Shown in pieces: positions 10,299 through 23,790 of a stretch of DNA of 64,000 nt. The number at the start of each line of letters is the position of its first letter. Within the stretch, counting starts at the first letter, position 1. The position numbers and the translations under genes are program-made. The DNA lies in NCBI GenBank assembly GCA_021613375.1, contig CM038714.1, positions 40,895,123-40,959,122 of the forward strand, read 5' to 3'. Source of the stretch: Megaleporinus macrocephalus. Lineage: Eukaryota > Chordata > Actinopteri > Characiformes > Anostomidae. Below the pieces are notes generated by a model, which saw nothing but the letters and a program-made list of their open reading frames with translations, did no database searches and had not been told where the DNA came from.

Positions 10299-13086
10299 CC
10301 TTTATAATGTTGTATGTCAGGCATTATGAGACACTATTAACACATGATGTCATATAACACAATATAACACTTATAATGCACTTGTAATGCAGTATTTATG
10401 CAGAAATGTGATTCATAAAAAGTATTTAAACCTGTAGTCAAATACTTCCCTGTGACTTTATCGGTATGTTTTGATATATGGATATGAGATATATGCAATG
10501 CTCTTCTATCTAAAAGCTTCACTAGATCTTATTTATGTAGCAGATTGTTTAGCATGCTCTCAAATAACTGGTCAAGCCAATCATGACTTGGACCACTTTG
10601 TTAGGGAGGATGATTGTTTATGGAACATTTATATGTGGTTTATTGCAGAACATGGCAAGCAGTAATTATACGTAATCACTTTAATGCAGGAGTAAATTGC
10701 TGTGCAGGCATAATCTAAATACTTGAGATAATAGCATGTTAATGGTAAAGGGCTGTAACGTGTAATTACTCACTAGAATAATATTTTATAAGAGCCTGAA
10801 GGGAAAATTATTTACTCAAAGCAAGTCATTTCTAGATTGACTTGTTTTGAGCAAATATGAACCACAGAGTGTATTTTTTTTTCCTAATCACTGCTAAGCA
10901 GGTTGTTGGAATCTGACTTATCTTATTGTTTGGCCACCGTAATGAGTCACATCCTGCTGTAGTGAATCCAGCCAATGAATTGAGTTTAGCGCAGGCCGTG
11001 GGCAGGGTTGTTTTTTCCCACAGTTTTGGCTTCTGCCCACTGAAGTGCCATAAGCAGTTCGAGTCATAGCTTGATTATAATTACGGTCTTTTGCTTATCG
11101 ACGGCGACTGCGAAGAGATCAGATCAATGCAGATGCAGAGTGAATAATTCATGAGCGGCCGTGCGGAGAGCAGGAATCAGATCTGCATGTTGGCCCATAA
11201 ACAGGCCTTGAAAGCGCTGTCTCAGCTCCGGCGTAGCGGCTGGAGAAAACACAGGGAGGCACAAAGCTGGAGTTAAAACTCTAATTAAACACCCTGAATT
11301 ATGACGTGTCAGAGCAGCCAGCGCTCCCTGGTGGCAAAGTTCCTCTGCATATATGAATTCACGAGCACTAATGAGCTGCGTTATTTGCACGATGAGACAA
11401 CAAATTGCTTGTGATGAATAGAACGAGTAAGTGCATTATCAGGACTCTCGGGTTAGGAGAATGGCGTCATGTTTTAGAGTCGCATTCAGGGCTGGGCATG
11501 GCACACGTACACGATTATCAATTAAGTGATTCAATTTTAAAACAAACTGCCAGCAAACTGTTTAGGAATCTTTTAATAGTTATGCATAGTTTAGTATTGC
11601 TTAGTTTAATTGCACTGATTTATCAAAATTATTTATTTATAGTTCAATCATTCATATATAAACATAGTCATTCGGAGTGATTCATTGTGAAATATTTAAT
11701 TGTAGAGACCTTTACAAAAGTGGGGATAGGAACCAGGGGTAGCAAATACACCTGTCATTTGCTTTCCAAAGTGGGGGGTGAACAGAAATATGAATGCTAG
11801 AAGTTTCTTAGAAGTTAGAAGTTATAGAAGTTTATTTTCAGTGGGTACCACTCAGTCAGAACTACCTCTCCAACCTAAAGTATTTAAAGTTAAATGTTTA
11901 ATGTTTAGGCCAAACCACTCAGTACTAGCATAAAGCATAAACTTAAAAGAAGCACATGTTAATTAAAAATAAAAGAAATTGTGAAAGCTTTAAAATAAAA
12001 AGGAATTTTAACAAAATGAATAAAAATACAGAGTTCTAAAATAATAATAACAGTAATAGTAGTACATGGATTAATAGTAGTTATAAATACAAAACCTACA
12101 AAGGATCAGCTTATAAAACATTAAGCTAAATAAAAATGGTTTTAGCTGCTGTCTAACCAACGATCCCTAGAGGAAATCACAGTGAGCCTCCGGATTAAGT
12201 CACATTTCACACTGAAGTGATGCTTCTGCATGGGTTCCTATGGAAACTAATCTTTAGAGATGTAATATATCAGTCTTGTGATGGACTGTTTGTGCTTGAA
12301 GGGCACATTAGTGTAATCCATAATCATTATCCACATCAATCACTGGTTTAAATCCATGAAAAAGCCATAAAACCGATGATTAGCTTGAAGGCCAGGCTTC
12401 TGGACAGTTTAGGTTTTCACCCATTCATTTAGTCCAGGCCTGCTAAACTGACCTAGAAAGGTTAATTGGGTTTGAGAATGCGGTAAAACGATGACCATGA
12501 TACTTTTCAAATCTCCAAAGCTTTTATTTTTATGCTGTTTGTCATCCCGAGAGGAAGAAGTGTTTTAAAACATAATACTCTTGTGTTTCAGTGGATCTGT
12601 GGTCTCTTTACAGCAAACGCTTTAGAGTTGTTTTGGCAGCTTATGCCATCACACCCCCATCATACAGCCCCCCTGATGGACGCTGCTTAGCCTGGAGGGA
12701 AATTGAGGACAATGAAAAGTAGCCAAGGAGAGTGTGAAGGAAAAAAAAAAAGCAACAACACAGGTTCATCTGACGGTTTGATCATGTCCTAGAAATAGTG
12801 GCAGTGTTTGGTTTTTGTTGTCTGTAGAGACACAGCGTCCCTTAATTTCAGAATGTTTTTTATACAAATGAGCATATTTTCTTTCTTCATTTGCACTAAT
12901 ATGTTAAATGTTTATAGCTTTTAATACACATGCTCCTTTTTCCTATTTGGGTGAAGAATCCATAAACTACTGAGAAGGTAATGGAAATAATGGGATGGGA
13001 AGAAAATGTAATTTGTAATTTGAATGGTCTCACTGTTACTATTAATTTCAGTAAGGGTTTGTTGACCCCTAATGAGACTGATTAAA
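10299..13086. other. HDAC11 intron, no recognised gene
   Basis: No exon or RNA gene seen. GC content is locally higher around 10970-11400, which could be conserved noncoding sequence, but I cannot test that. A stretch at 12211-12231 (TTCACACTGAAGTGATGC) recurs at about 15920 and hints at a decayed dispersed repeat. Confidence 0.5.
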
Positions 13087-14265
13087 CAGCCCCAGTTGCA
13101 AAAAAGTTGGAATCCTGTGTGAAATGTAAATAATGTAGTTAAATGTAATTAAAAACAACAATTGCTTATGACATAAAAATCTCATAAACCCATATTTTAT
13201 TCACAGTAGAACATATATCAGATGTTAAATGTGAGACATTTTAACATTTCCTAGAAATTACTAGCTTATTTAGAACTTGATGGCAGCAACACATCTTAAA
13301 AATCTTGGGACGAGGCAACAAACGGCTGGAAAAGAAGTGGTAATAAAAAAACAATTGGAAAACCAGTTTGTAAACAAGCTAGAGAGGCAGAGTCTCTCAG
13401 AGGCAAAGATCGGCCGAGGTTAACCAATCTACCAACAACTGTGTCGGTTTCAGAAAATAATGTTCCTCAACGTAAAATTGTGAAGACTTTGGATTTCCCA
13501 CCATCACTGCATGGGCTCAGACATACTTCCAGAAATCACTGTCTGTGAATACACAACCCACAAATGCAAGTTAAAGCTGTATCACACAAAAATGCTGCCG
13601 GACTGAAGAGGAGAGGCGCCATCCAGCTTGATATCAGCACACAGGTTAAAAGCCTGCATCTCTGATAGAATGGGGTGCATAAGTGAGCAGCTTACTTATC
13701 TGGTAAGACACATCAATGCTGAATGCTTCTATTCATATAGCGGCTCTTTAGGGCAAGGCCTTACATATTTTAGCAAGAAAATGCTAAACCACATGCATCA
13801 CAACAGCATGGCTTCACAGATGAAGAGTCTCTGTGCTGAACTGGCCTGCCTGCAGTCCAGACCTTCACCAATTATCATCATGAAATGCAAAATCCAGCAA
13901 AGCAGACCCAGAACTGTTGAGCAACTAAAACCCTACACCAGACAAAAATGGAACAGGATTCCTCTCCCTTAACTCCAGCAATTGATTTCTTACCTCCCCA
14001 CATACAACAGACTGCTGTTAAGAGAAGAAGTGATGCTACACAATGGCGGACATGGCCCTGTCCCAGCTTTTTTGAGATGCGTTGCTGCCATCAATTCCTA
14101 AATGAATGAATCATTTGAAACAATTGTAATAAATTTAAATGAATACATTTTGAAATGTCTCACTTTGAACATCTGATATATGTTGTATGTTCTATTTTGA
14201 ATACAGTATTTGCAAATCATTGTTTTTATTTACATTTATTTACATTTTTGAAATTGGGCTTTGCA
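13087..14265 (+). mobile_element. Decayed non-autonomous DNA transposon, about 1.2 kb
   Basis: The left end reads CAGCCCCAGTTGCAAAAAAG then TTGG. The right end, TTTACATTTTTGAAATTGGG at 14240-14259, is its degraded inverted copy with about 18 bp missing. Internal landmarks, such as GCAAATCATTG before a TTTATTTACATTT run, CCCAGCTTTTTTGAGATG and GTTGCTGCCATCAA near 14066, match a family I know as very common in teleosts. The superfamily is uncertain. A 114-codon frame at 13628-13972 is not a recognisable intact transposase. Confidence 0.65.
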
Positions 14266-15696
14266 ATTTTTTGCACTGCCAACTTGTAAAATATGTAATA
14301 TCCTATAAATATATTATAGACACCTGCTTATTTGTTTATTTTATTGTATCTTATTTTATATATTGGCTTCTGCAGTAACATATTATACTCCTCTGGGACG
14401 GCATTAAGATTGCCGTTAGATGTTGGAACATTGCTGTGTGGATTTGGTTGGTACTGAGGACCAATGACTGATATGACACATAGTAAGTGGAGCTATATCA
14501 CTCTAGAGAATGCAGTTTCACTGCTCCACAGCAAAATGCTTGGGGAGTTCATAGTGCTCTAGCTGACACTGCGGTATGGTATCCACATGCCTTTGAACAT
14601 ACATAGTGCATAATGAAGGTGACATGAGGCCTGCGCCATAAATCATATTTTTATTGTCATCCCAATGCGAGTTCGGTGATGAACACATTGTTAAGAGTAG
14701 AAATGACAGAAGAGATCAACATGCAGCACCAGAGAGACGTTGTGTCATTGCAGGCACCAACTGATAGAAGCCTAATGAAGGCTCCTTCGCACTGAGATTG
14801 AACCATGCTTTCCGTGAAGGAAAGTAACTTCAGCTTTGTGCTAAATTGCCAATTACCATCCTATGCATGCGCAGCTCAAATACTACTCCAAATAGAATCC
14901 TGAATTCCAAGACTTTAAAAGTTTAGCAAGCATTAGGATTGTTCTCTCACCTGATATTGTATGTCAGGCACTAATGGAAGAAGCTGTTGAGGGAATGCTG
15001 ATCTTTTCTCAGCATTTCAGTACACATAAATGGGCTTGCAATTCAGATGTCAGTAGCTGTTACTATTTTGTTTCTTTTTATTTTGCATAACAGTGAAAGG
15101 TGCTTCTGTAATTTTGTAATATTCTGTTGTCTTAAAGTAGAGGTACTTGTGTCACGTCCTGTCAGAAGCACTCTATTTTGATGATAATAATAATAATAGT
15201 TTCTCATATTGTCATGGTGATATTCCACTAGCTTCATCAAACTCATTTTTATTTTGTCAATACTGTATAGCTCTAGTTTTCATTGCTCACCATTCTGTTC
15301 ACAGATGATATTGGGTCCAATTCCATGCCTATTTACTCATACCTGAAAAAAATAATGTAACAACTTCACCTGATACCATGTGATGCAAGCCCCATACACA
15401 CTGACATGCCAATGATAGAATCACTTAAAATAAATTTTTAATTTAAAGTAGGTAACATATTATGGTATTAGTAGAAAAACACAAGCACTCATGAGGTATA
15501 GCAACATTCTTAACATTGCTTTTTAAAAATGCCTCACAAAAATAACATAAACATGAACATAAACATGAACTTCAGCTTACTTTGCCAAACTGTTCAAAGA
15601 AAATGCTGCTGGAGTGAGAACGTTCCATGCTTAGAACCGTTCAGCCCTCAGTGTATTAGACAGGCTTTGCCTAAATAATGATTTGACAACTTCCTA
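14266..15696. other. HDAC11 intron, no recognised feature
   Basis: AT-rich sequence with a short ATA/ATT run near 15181-15198. Nothing else is supported. Confidence 0.5.
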
Positions 15697-15816
15697 CAGT
15701 CTTTTCTATTGTTAAGGGCAAGGGCACAACCAGGCATAGGCATCCCTGGTATTTGAACCCACAACCTTCTGGTTGGTGGCGCACTCTCTTATCACTAGGA
15801 TATCGTCCACCCCATG
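15697..15816 (-). repeat. tRNA-derived SINE fragment
   Basis: On the minus strand the sequence starts GGGTGGACGATATCCTAGTG, has an A-box-like TATCCTAGTGATAAGAG, and an RNA polymerase III B-box-like GGTTCAAATACC about 40 bases later. This is the head of a tRNA-derived SINE. Poor acceptor-stem pairing and the trailing body CAGGGATGCCTATGCC argue against a functional tRNA. Confidence 0.6.
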
Positions 15817-16520
15817 TATGGAAACCTAATTTGCAAAAGCTGTCCCTTATGTGTTCATGAATTGATGAACCATTAAAAAAAAATGTACATATGACCAGTC
15901 ACGCCAGTATGGCTCCGCCCATTCACACTGAAGTGATGCAAAGTGTCGTTAGGTCTGACAGGCTGTAGCAGATAGCAGAACTTTGAATGGCAGATGCGCA
16001 GGAAAACTAATAAAGCATATGGCTTAGTCAGAGCAATGGTCATTTACATAGTAACAGAAACAGCCCGTCCAAGTCTAAGGGATAACGAGAGGTTGCGGAA
16101 TGGTCTTGTAAAATGAATTATGGCTGCTTTTGGCAGACAAATCTCTGGAAGAAGCAAAAACTCTAGTAATATGGAGCGCTTAAGGCTAGAGATGGAGCTG
16201 TATTGAGAGCAACAGCAGCAGCAGTGCATTAGAGGTATGAATCCTACTGCTGATGGAAAGGTGACAGCATCCAGATGGTACAGAGCGAGCGAGGATAATG
16301 AGGAGTGATAGGGGTTTGGGGGACTTTGGCACACGGACTGTGCCATTTAGCGTCCGCAAACGGACAGCAAATGCTCATCTTTCATCTCGCTCTGTCACTC
16401 ATACTTTATATCAAAAACAAGTCGTTGCCTTTTTCCATCCATCACGCCTAGAGACCTGGACAACACAGACTGGTCCAGCTATCAGTACGCTGAATCAGTG
16501 CTTTGAATTTCAAACAAATG
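15817..16520. other. HDAC11 intron, no recognised gene
   Basis: No feature supported beyond a second copy of the TTCACACTGAAGTGATGC word near 15920. Confidence 0.45.
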
Positions 16521-16650
16521 CTGTCCTGGAGTCCCCCGTCCTGCGTGGTTTAGTGCTGTAACTTCATCTCAGGAAGCTGATTAGTTGAATTGGATGTGCT
16601 TATGGAAAAAAGGCAGGGCTACTCCAGGACCTCCATTGTGGGTGATATAG
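16521..16650. repeat. Dispersed fish repeat remnant
   Basis: A pair of inverted landmarks, TCCTGGAGTCCCCCGTCCTG near the left and GGCAGGGCTACTCCAGGACC at the right, flank a core with GCTGATTAGTTGAATTGG. This layout is typical of a small non-autonomous fish DNA element that I recognise from memory. Confidence 0.55.
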
Positions 16651-17699
16651 CATGGTTATTTAGAAAAATGGTTTGACGAGATGTACAGTTTTTGAACTGT
16701 GACTTGACAGAGCTGGATGATGCACCTGTACAAGTCTTAGAAGGAAACCCAACCTAGTATTGTGTGATAATGACATATCTTCATATAGCCTTCTCCAACT
16801 CTAGGACCAGGGATGGAGACCACTGTATATGTACATCATTCTTATATTAAAAATGAAAGTCTCACCAATAATATAAACCATTATTTGATTTTATTGATGA
16901 TGGGCATCAGGTCAATTCAAAGCATTATTTTTTAAGACATGGAATGAATTTAAAGAGAAGAGACCCTGCAGTTTGAAGTCAGTGTAGTAATAGCAAAGAA
17001 CATGTTTCAGGTAGGACAACTGATCCAAACTTTCATACATAACTTTCTGACTGTTCACATCCTCAATGCTTGACAACTGACTGTCCGTAGTATCCATTGT
17101 TTTTTGTTATCTGGAGAGTTATGTTGTATAAGCCCTTAGACATATAGGCAAATTAAAAGATTCAGATTTTTCTAGACTTGCATGGTGCAACACTGGGGGC
17201 CAAAATAAAACCATGGCCAGCCGTTCTCTTGTAATGAATATGCTTTTTCTCCGCTACTGGCAGAGTTCATACAGTACACCAAAGAGCACAAAGTAATTAA
17301 AATCTGTCTGAGCTGTACAAAGCTGCCGCAACAAAGTGGCTGTATGGCCGCTACCTCCGCTCATATAGTCATTTATCATAGCTCCAGATTATACAGGCTT
17401 AGTTAAGCCAAGGTTCAAGGTTTTCAGTCACGTCAAGGCTTTATAATAAGTAAGGATAAATTGCTGTGCGGTTTATAGTTGCAGCTTGGGAGATTGTTCA
17501 GTGTATGCCCGCATACACAATTGTGACCTTCAAAAAATGCTTTTCTTACTTTTAAATGTGGTGAGCAATGAAAATCAAGAAAACCATGAAAATCAAGTTG
17601 CATTGTTCTTTGAAACATAACCATGTTTCTACCAATAGAAGACAGTTGGGGGTGGATGTTTGAGCAAGTCACACCAACAAACTATGTCAGCTGTCAACT
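16651..17699. other. HDAC11 intron, no recognised feature
   Basis: No exon, RNA gene or repeat family supported here. Confidence 0.45.
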
Positions 17700-18545
17700 G
17701 TAACTGTCACAGCTCATATCATAAGGTGTACAATCCAATTGTGAAGTTGTGCAATAACAGATCACATCCATAGCTGTACACTCCAGGGCCTGACTGATAT
17801 GTACATGTTGTGACCCAACACTAATTTTAGTATTAAACAATATCCAGTATCATATATATTGGATATGTATGTTGCCTCACTTCTTAAACTGAAATCCCAC
17901 AGTGCATTAACAGCATTATTGTTGCTGATAAAACATTAATTTATCATCAGCCAACAAATATATTGGTCAGGCTCTAGTCTAGTACAGTCTAACTACAAAT
18001 ATCAATACAAACACCAAATGTTCAAAGCTCCAACTGTAAAGATCTGTAATAACTTACATCCAGATCTTTAAAACTTAACATTGAAGATTTACCCTGTCAG
18101 AAAAAAACTGCCATGCAGGTACATTTATCCATCAAAATACAATGTACCATCAAAAGGAGCATTGCCATTTCTTTTGCATTCGTTTTTTTTTCTCTTTCAG
18201 GGTAAATATGTACCTCTTCATCAACTAATACTTTAAAACTGAACAGTAAAGTAAAAGGCTGGTTGCAAGACAGGTGTTGAGTCAATGCAGCTTAGAAATA
18301 GAATATTTCAATAGATTATAATACAGCTGTGTTCCCTAAAGGTATTGACGATGGTACCAACCCAGTGACAGCTGAGTACCTTTTTTTCTGATAATGTATA
18401 AATACTGCATTTATTGGGCCTATAGAATTCACACCTTAGTGCTCTTGAGTGTTTGTGAATTCTATTCTTGCCTAAGAACAAATCCTAAATAAGAAAACAT
18501 TGGTAAATGTCCAAACCTTTATGAAACATGTGATAGGCCCTTTAG
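17700..18545. repeat. Diverged halo of the 43-bp array
   Basis: Scattered degenerate copies of the array words occur here: AGCTGTACACTCCAG (17773), GTGTACAATCCAATTG (17726), AAGCTCCAACTGTAAAGATC (18024). They suggest an older, decayed extension of the array that starts at 18546. Confidence 0.4.
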
Positions 18546-19146
18546 AGGCTGTACAGTCCAGCTCTAAAGATCTGTAATCACTCTCAGAGCTGTACAATGT
18601 GACTCTAAATCTATAAAATATCACTCTCAGAGCTGTACAATCCAGCTGTAAATCTATATCACTCTCAGAGCTGTACAGTCTAACTCTAAATCTATAAGAG
18701 ATTACTCCTAGAGCTGTACAATCCAGCTCTAAATCTATAAGATATCACTTCCAGAGCTGTACAATCCAGCTCTAAATCTATAAAATATCACTTCCAGAGC
18801 TGTACAATCCAGCTCTAAATCTATGAGATTACTCCTAGAGCTGTACAATCCAGCTCTAAATCTATAAAATATCACTTCCAGAGCTGTACAATCCAGCTCT
18901 AAATCTATGAGATTACTCCTAGAGCTGTACAATCCAGCTCTAAATCTATAAGAGATTACTCCTAGAGCTGTACAATCCAGCTCTAAATCTATAAAATATC
19001 ACTTCCAGAGCTGTACAATCCAGCTCTAAATCTATAAAATATCACTTCCAGAGCTGTACAATCCAGCTCTAAATCTATAAAATATCACTTCCAGAGCTGT
19101 ACAATCCAGCTCTAAATCTATAAAATATCACTTCCAGAGCTGTACA
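18546..19146 (+). repeat. 43-bp minisatellite array (about 15 copies)
   Basis: The unit is AGAGCTGTACAATCCAGCTC, then TAAATCTATAAAATATCAC, then TTCC. Shorter units of 39-42 bp have GAGATTACTCCT in place of the tail. Each unit holds the 7-bp inverted repeat AGAGCTG/CAGCTCT, which could form a small stem-loop. The first units are the most diverged and the last four nearly identical, so growth was probably most recent at the right end. Confidence 0.92.
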
Positions 19147-19487
19147 TGATGTACATAATGAATATAAGCAACAATAAAATTAACTGAAAAACCTACATGC
19201 ATTCATGTTTCCAAAACAAACCTTAGCAGGCTGGCCAAACTGGCACTGCAGTACCTACGACACCAAAATGTCTTCATGAACTTCCCCTCTTCCGTGCTCA
19301 GACACATCTGATCCACCTCAGCAGTTAATTGGCAGGCTTAGCAGGTGTATTAGAGCTGGGAATTACCAACTGTGCTGGACCTCAGCCTTTAGTTCCCCAC
19401 CTCTGACTCACAGGTTCCTAATTAAATCAGATGCTGGTATTTCTAAACTCATTTTATTCTGCATGCTCTTTCCTGTTGTTTTCCCAG

Positions 19488-19584
19488 GGAAATGGGCACG
19501 AGAGGGATTTCCTGGACGACAGACGTGTTTACATAATGGACGTCTATAATCGTTACATCTATCCGGGGGATGGCTACGCTAAGA
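19488..19584 (+). CDS. hdac11: HDAC11 internal coding exon (GNGHERDF exon)
   Basis: This 97-bp exon encodes 32 full codons plus one base, from GNGHERDF to YPGDGYAK, equal to about residues 185-216 of human HDAC11. It covers the part of the deacetylase fold just after the first zinc-binding motif. The acceptor is a T/C-rich tract ending in CCCAG at 19483-19487. The donor is GTAAGT from 19585. The exon ends in phase 1, and the leftover A pairs with GA at the start of the next exon to make an Arg codon. Relative to the human protein it has conservative changes (Leu for Met, Arg for Lys, Tyr for His). There are no stops or frameshifts. The intron before it is 18,676 bp and is filled with three tandem arrays. 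Confidence 0.95.
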
Positions 19585-22500
19585 GTAAGTTGAAAAGCAT
19601 TCAAAGCCTCTCCAATCACATTACACAAAGTGGTTATGTGAAGATAGCTGTACCACTATGGTATGATATGAAGAAAAAAAAAACATTATGCTGATTATTA
19701 GGGCTCTTTACGCAGTTTCTCATAACCATAATCTGTATTTGCATAGAGTTAGAGACAGAGAGAGAGACAGGGGTGGGTGGGAAGCATTTGTAGAATTATG
19801 AGGCAGAACATTTACTCTCCTACAGGGGGCACCATCAGCATACCCTTGTAGTCTATTCATTGCCTGCAAAACTGCTTGTTTGCCTTTCTACCAGGATCAG
19901 TGTCAAACACCACAGAAAGAATAGACATATCTTTTTTTCACTACAACTGGCTGTCAACAGTAACTACAATACTACACAAGCACAGTAAATTCAGCACCAG
20001 GCTAAAGTTTGTAGACCCTGTACTAAATGTGTAATTTTCAGAGAGGTTAAATAAAATCTCATTTCGATCTAAAATCGTATACTTAAATTCTTGAAATGTA
20101 TTTTTAAGACAAGAATGAACAGTAAAGTTGAGGTCTATGTATCAGTACGAATCATTTTCAACATGGAGTGAGCATATACTACATTTCCCAAAGTATCTAC
20201 ATACATTTTCCAAATAGTGAATTCAGTTACTTTATATTGCGCCCATAGCTGACATAGGCATTTGTTCACACAAAGATTGAATAATCTTCATAGAAAACTT
20301 GTTTTAATACAGCAAGTAGCCTCACATGAGCCTGCGGTCACCATGCCCAGTACCAAGTGTTAGATAGACGGGGTATATACCCCCCAGCATTGGGCTGTAT
20401 TGCATTTTCTGGAGTGAGGGAGCTCCATACGTCTGTTGATTCAAAACCAATCATGCAACATCAATACTTGACCTGGCTGAATGCAATCACATCCTCCAAC
20501 AGTAGATGTTCCAACATCTACTATAATATAGTATCTACTATACTATATTATAAGAAAAGTAGAGGCTGTTACTGCAGCAAAGGGTGACGAACTCCCTATT
20601 AATACCTTTAATTTCAGAAAAGTTGTTGGATGAACAAGTCTCTAGAAATTGCTGGACATATAGTATGTATGGAAATTAGTGTAAGTGGAAAGGATCCCAG
20701 GTGGCTTCTAGACAAACTGCTTTGAGAGAGAAACTAGTAGCTTATACAAAATAAAAGATTGAATTTGTTTGGATTGTAATGCATATTTAAAAAGTAGCCT
20801 GTTCATTCTGGGTGTCAAAAAAAACACTTTTTGTAATGTTTAGAAGAAAAAATGTTAATACTGGGTTAATACTTTTTGATCACTTTTTGATTTTTGATTC
20901 CATTGAAACCTCTAAAATAGTTGCTTTGTACGAAGACAAAACATGCCTTGTAAGCGTATGTTAGTGTAACTAGAAGTCAATTTAGTCGTCTTCATCCAAC
21001 ACCTAGCTTCATACAACACTTACACTGGCCTTATCGAGCCAGTAGTTTACTTTACTTCATTAAGCATTTTCCAGAGTACTTTTATTTGTATATGTCAGAA
21101 CCTTGTGCACGTCCTTACCCAAGCAGTGAGCCTGCAGTGTGCTTATTGTCTTTTAATTCCTATCTAAGCTAGCTATAAATAACAACTTTGTATTATATTT
21201 GTATTACTTTTACTAAAAATGTGTTGAAGCTAAATTAGTAATGTTTTGAAATGTGAAAAATTCTAAGGATGCCCTCATTCAGGGTGATTTTGTCTTAGAG
21301 AAACAAAGTCAGAATTGTTTGTAGTTGTAAAGCATTTATTTATCTGATAATTTTTTGAAAAAGTGGTGGAATCTGGTGTATACAACTTATTTATCTGCAT
21401 AAACTGTGCATATTAACTAATCAAGCAAAAATGTATGAAGTGTTATTAAGAAGTAAAAGAGAAACTCAAGTTGTTAAGATGCCAACAAAGTCATTCGAAG
21501 TGCTTTACTGTGTTGGATTTCAGGACAAGCTAACACCTGGGAATTAAAGATGTGAAGTTCCTGTTCACCAGCCTGTTTTGCGAGTTTTCCATTACGCCTT
21601 AAATGGTGCTGCAGCTACATCCCACCACCCGTACAGTCTGTAGCATTTAGGGTGAAACAGAACATTTGATTTAGAATCTGGTGAATAGGAAGCCAGTTTC
21701 AGCCTCGTTTAAAGATGAACATCTTTCATGCTCACTGACGGTTCATTGTTGGTGCCGACATCACCTTCACAGCCTGGAAACGAGATTTCTGCGCGTGTAA
21801 ATACAGTTTTCCATTCTAAGGCACCTTTAACATGACAGCGATGACGTGGCACTCCACAGCTGATGTCCACCATTATTCTAAAATGGAACATGGAAGAAAA
21901 AAAGTGCATCCCCAACTGGCCCTGTAAGCACTCTACTGTCTGTCAGTAATATGGCCTTGTGGTGCTACTTTAGCACTCCCACTCCAGAGCTCGCAGTAGC
22001 TGGATGTGGTTTATCCATTATTCTCCTCGACAAACTGAGTCCGCCTGTCAAAAAATAGAGAAAGGTGTGCTTTCCCTTTCAACCTATTCACTTTTTTGTT
22101 CCTAAACAAAAGCTCTATTTTATAAATTTGTATGTCAATCCTACATATTCATTTGAAGGTACAGCCTGGCGTCTCAAGATAAGGTGTGCTCGGCCCCGTT
22201 TCTTTTTGTTTTTCTTTACTTTCTCTCCGAGACGTTTTCCCTCAGTGACATTTCACTGTGTTCAAAGACAAAGTGCCTTGCTTTTCAGACACTCTGTTTT
22301 TTTTTTTTTTTTTGTTTTTTTTTCTGGTGTCTTCATCTGCAGTTAAAAGCACAAGAGACTAATTAGGTCTTAAAAGTGTCTAAAAGAGCAAGGTATTGTT
22401 CCTCACAGTTTCCTTCCCTTTATACAAGGCTTGGGGGAAAAATTAAGGGATTTGAACAATGCTTAAAAAAGAAAACCTGTGGAAAGGATGAAACTGGCTT

Positions 22501-23426
22501 TGCTGTGTTCTATTTGCACATTTAGAAGCATTTGACAAGCACAATTCAGCCAGATTTTCAATTCAGTGTCCTCTTATCATAGATGTAGCTGCACCACAAG
22601 TATCTTTGCCCTGGTAAACATGAGCAAATGTACTGTAAAAAATATTGATAAGAAACAAACCCTAGAATTTAATCTTAAAATAAAACTTTCCCTCAAATTT
22701 GTGGGCCAGTCATAGAAATTCTCTATATATTCGTATATATATATTTAGTCCCAGTCCTATTTTTTATTTTTATGAGTGATTAGGAGCACTTAAATGGTCT
22801 GACATGGCTTTTTCACCAAGATATAAATATAAGGTGACACACAGGCCAAATTCCCCTTAGTCCTGTTTTTAAAAAGCCATAGTCCACTTGGCCTATGGGG
22901 GAGTCAGAGCCATCTTAGGGGCTGTTCCATTGCTTTAATAGCTGGAGTGAAGGGCATTAGAAGAGCCCTCGGAGGGGTGAGGGATCGAGCATACGGCAGT
23001 GTCAACTTCAGCAGCAGATCTTGCCCAGAAATCATTGCAAACTGATGCATTTCCCATTCCACACCTAAAAGCCATAGAAATACTGTGGCCACTTCAAAAT
23101 GCTTAGCATTCCAAAGACATAACATTCAATTCAATTGGCTGGGTTTTATGTTGTAAACTACTTCATCAGTTATTGAAGACCGCTGATACAGCTTCATCAC
23201 TCCGCTAACTGGCTCATTAGCATGCCAAAGGATACACAGCTTACAAGAACAAAACAAATTTCATCCCAAAAATTGAAAAAATTTGCATGGCCTAGCCCAT
23301 TAGCTAAGTGAGGCTGGCTGAGAGTGCATACGGTTTGAATAATCTGCTCCTCCCTGTCGCAGCCTCCCTTTCTGTCACGAGTGGCCGCTTGTGTAGGTGT
23401 AGGTGAGATGGGCTTTTGAGTGGTGA
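19585..23426. other. HDAC11 intron, mostly unannotated
   Basis: No exon or RNA gene recognised. It contains a short ATAGTAT/ATACTAT palindrome near 20521-20551, a T-rich run at 22296-22322, and a TA-rich patch near 22725-22745. Confidence 0.5.
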
Positions 23427-23790
23427 GTCAAAGAGCCAAGTTAAAAAGAAATTGAAACGCAGACCACAGATGGGAAATTGCAGGCAGCTTGTGGGGTCAG
23501 AAGTCTCCCAGACTACAATCAGATGCCACCTCTGTGACCATACGTTGTTTGGGAGGGTTGCCAGAAAAAGGTCTCTATTGTCAAGGACCAGCAAAAGTGC
23601 CTTGAATTTGCCAGACATCACTTTCCAGCCAGTGGGACCGTGTTCTGTAGTCTGATGAGACCAAAATAAAGCTTTTTGCCAGCAGACACCACACCAGAGA
23701 TGTGTTTGGCATAGAAAGATAACCATGTAAGTTTCTCACCCTTACCGTAAAGTCTGGTGGTGGATCTGTGATCTTGTGGGTCTGTTTTTT
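23427..23790 (+). pseudogene. Tc1/mariner transposase fragment, left half
   Basis: Conceptual translation gives pieces resembling a Tc1-type transposase: TTIRCHL followed by GRVARKRSLLSR (the region linking the DNA-binding domain to the catalytic domain), then SDETK with following hydrophobic residues, then HHTRDVFG and SGGGSVILW in the catalytic core. Pieces are in different frames with stops, so it is a dead copy. It is interrupted at about 23790 and resumes at about 24020. Confidence 0.75.

Noticed and set aside
7715..10324. Open frames from the 48-bp array (LPALQDIYQSRCLRNK and CPVRLVVCSSGSGTGR periods)
   Set aside because: A consequence of a 48-bp period; not a real repeat protein.
13628..13972. 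114-codon open frame
   Set aside because: Lies inside a decayed fish DNA transposon and has no recognisable domain.
15697..15816. Possible tRNA gene on the minus strand
   Set aside because: A- and B-box-like words are present, but acceptor-stem pairing is poor and a non-tRNA body follows; better read as a tRNA-derived SINE.
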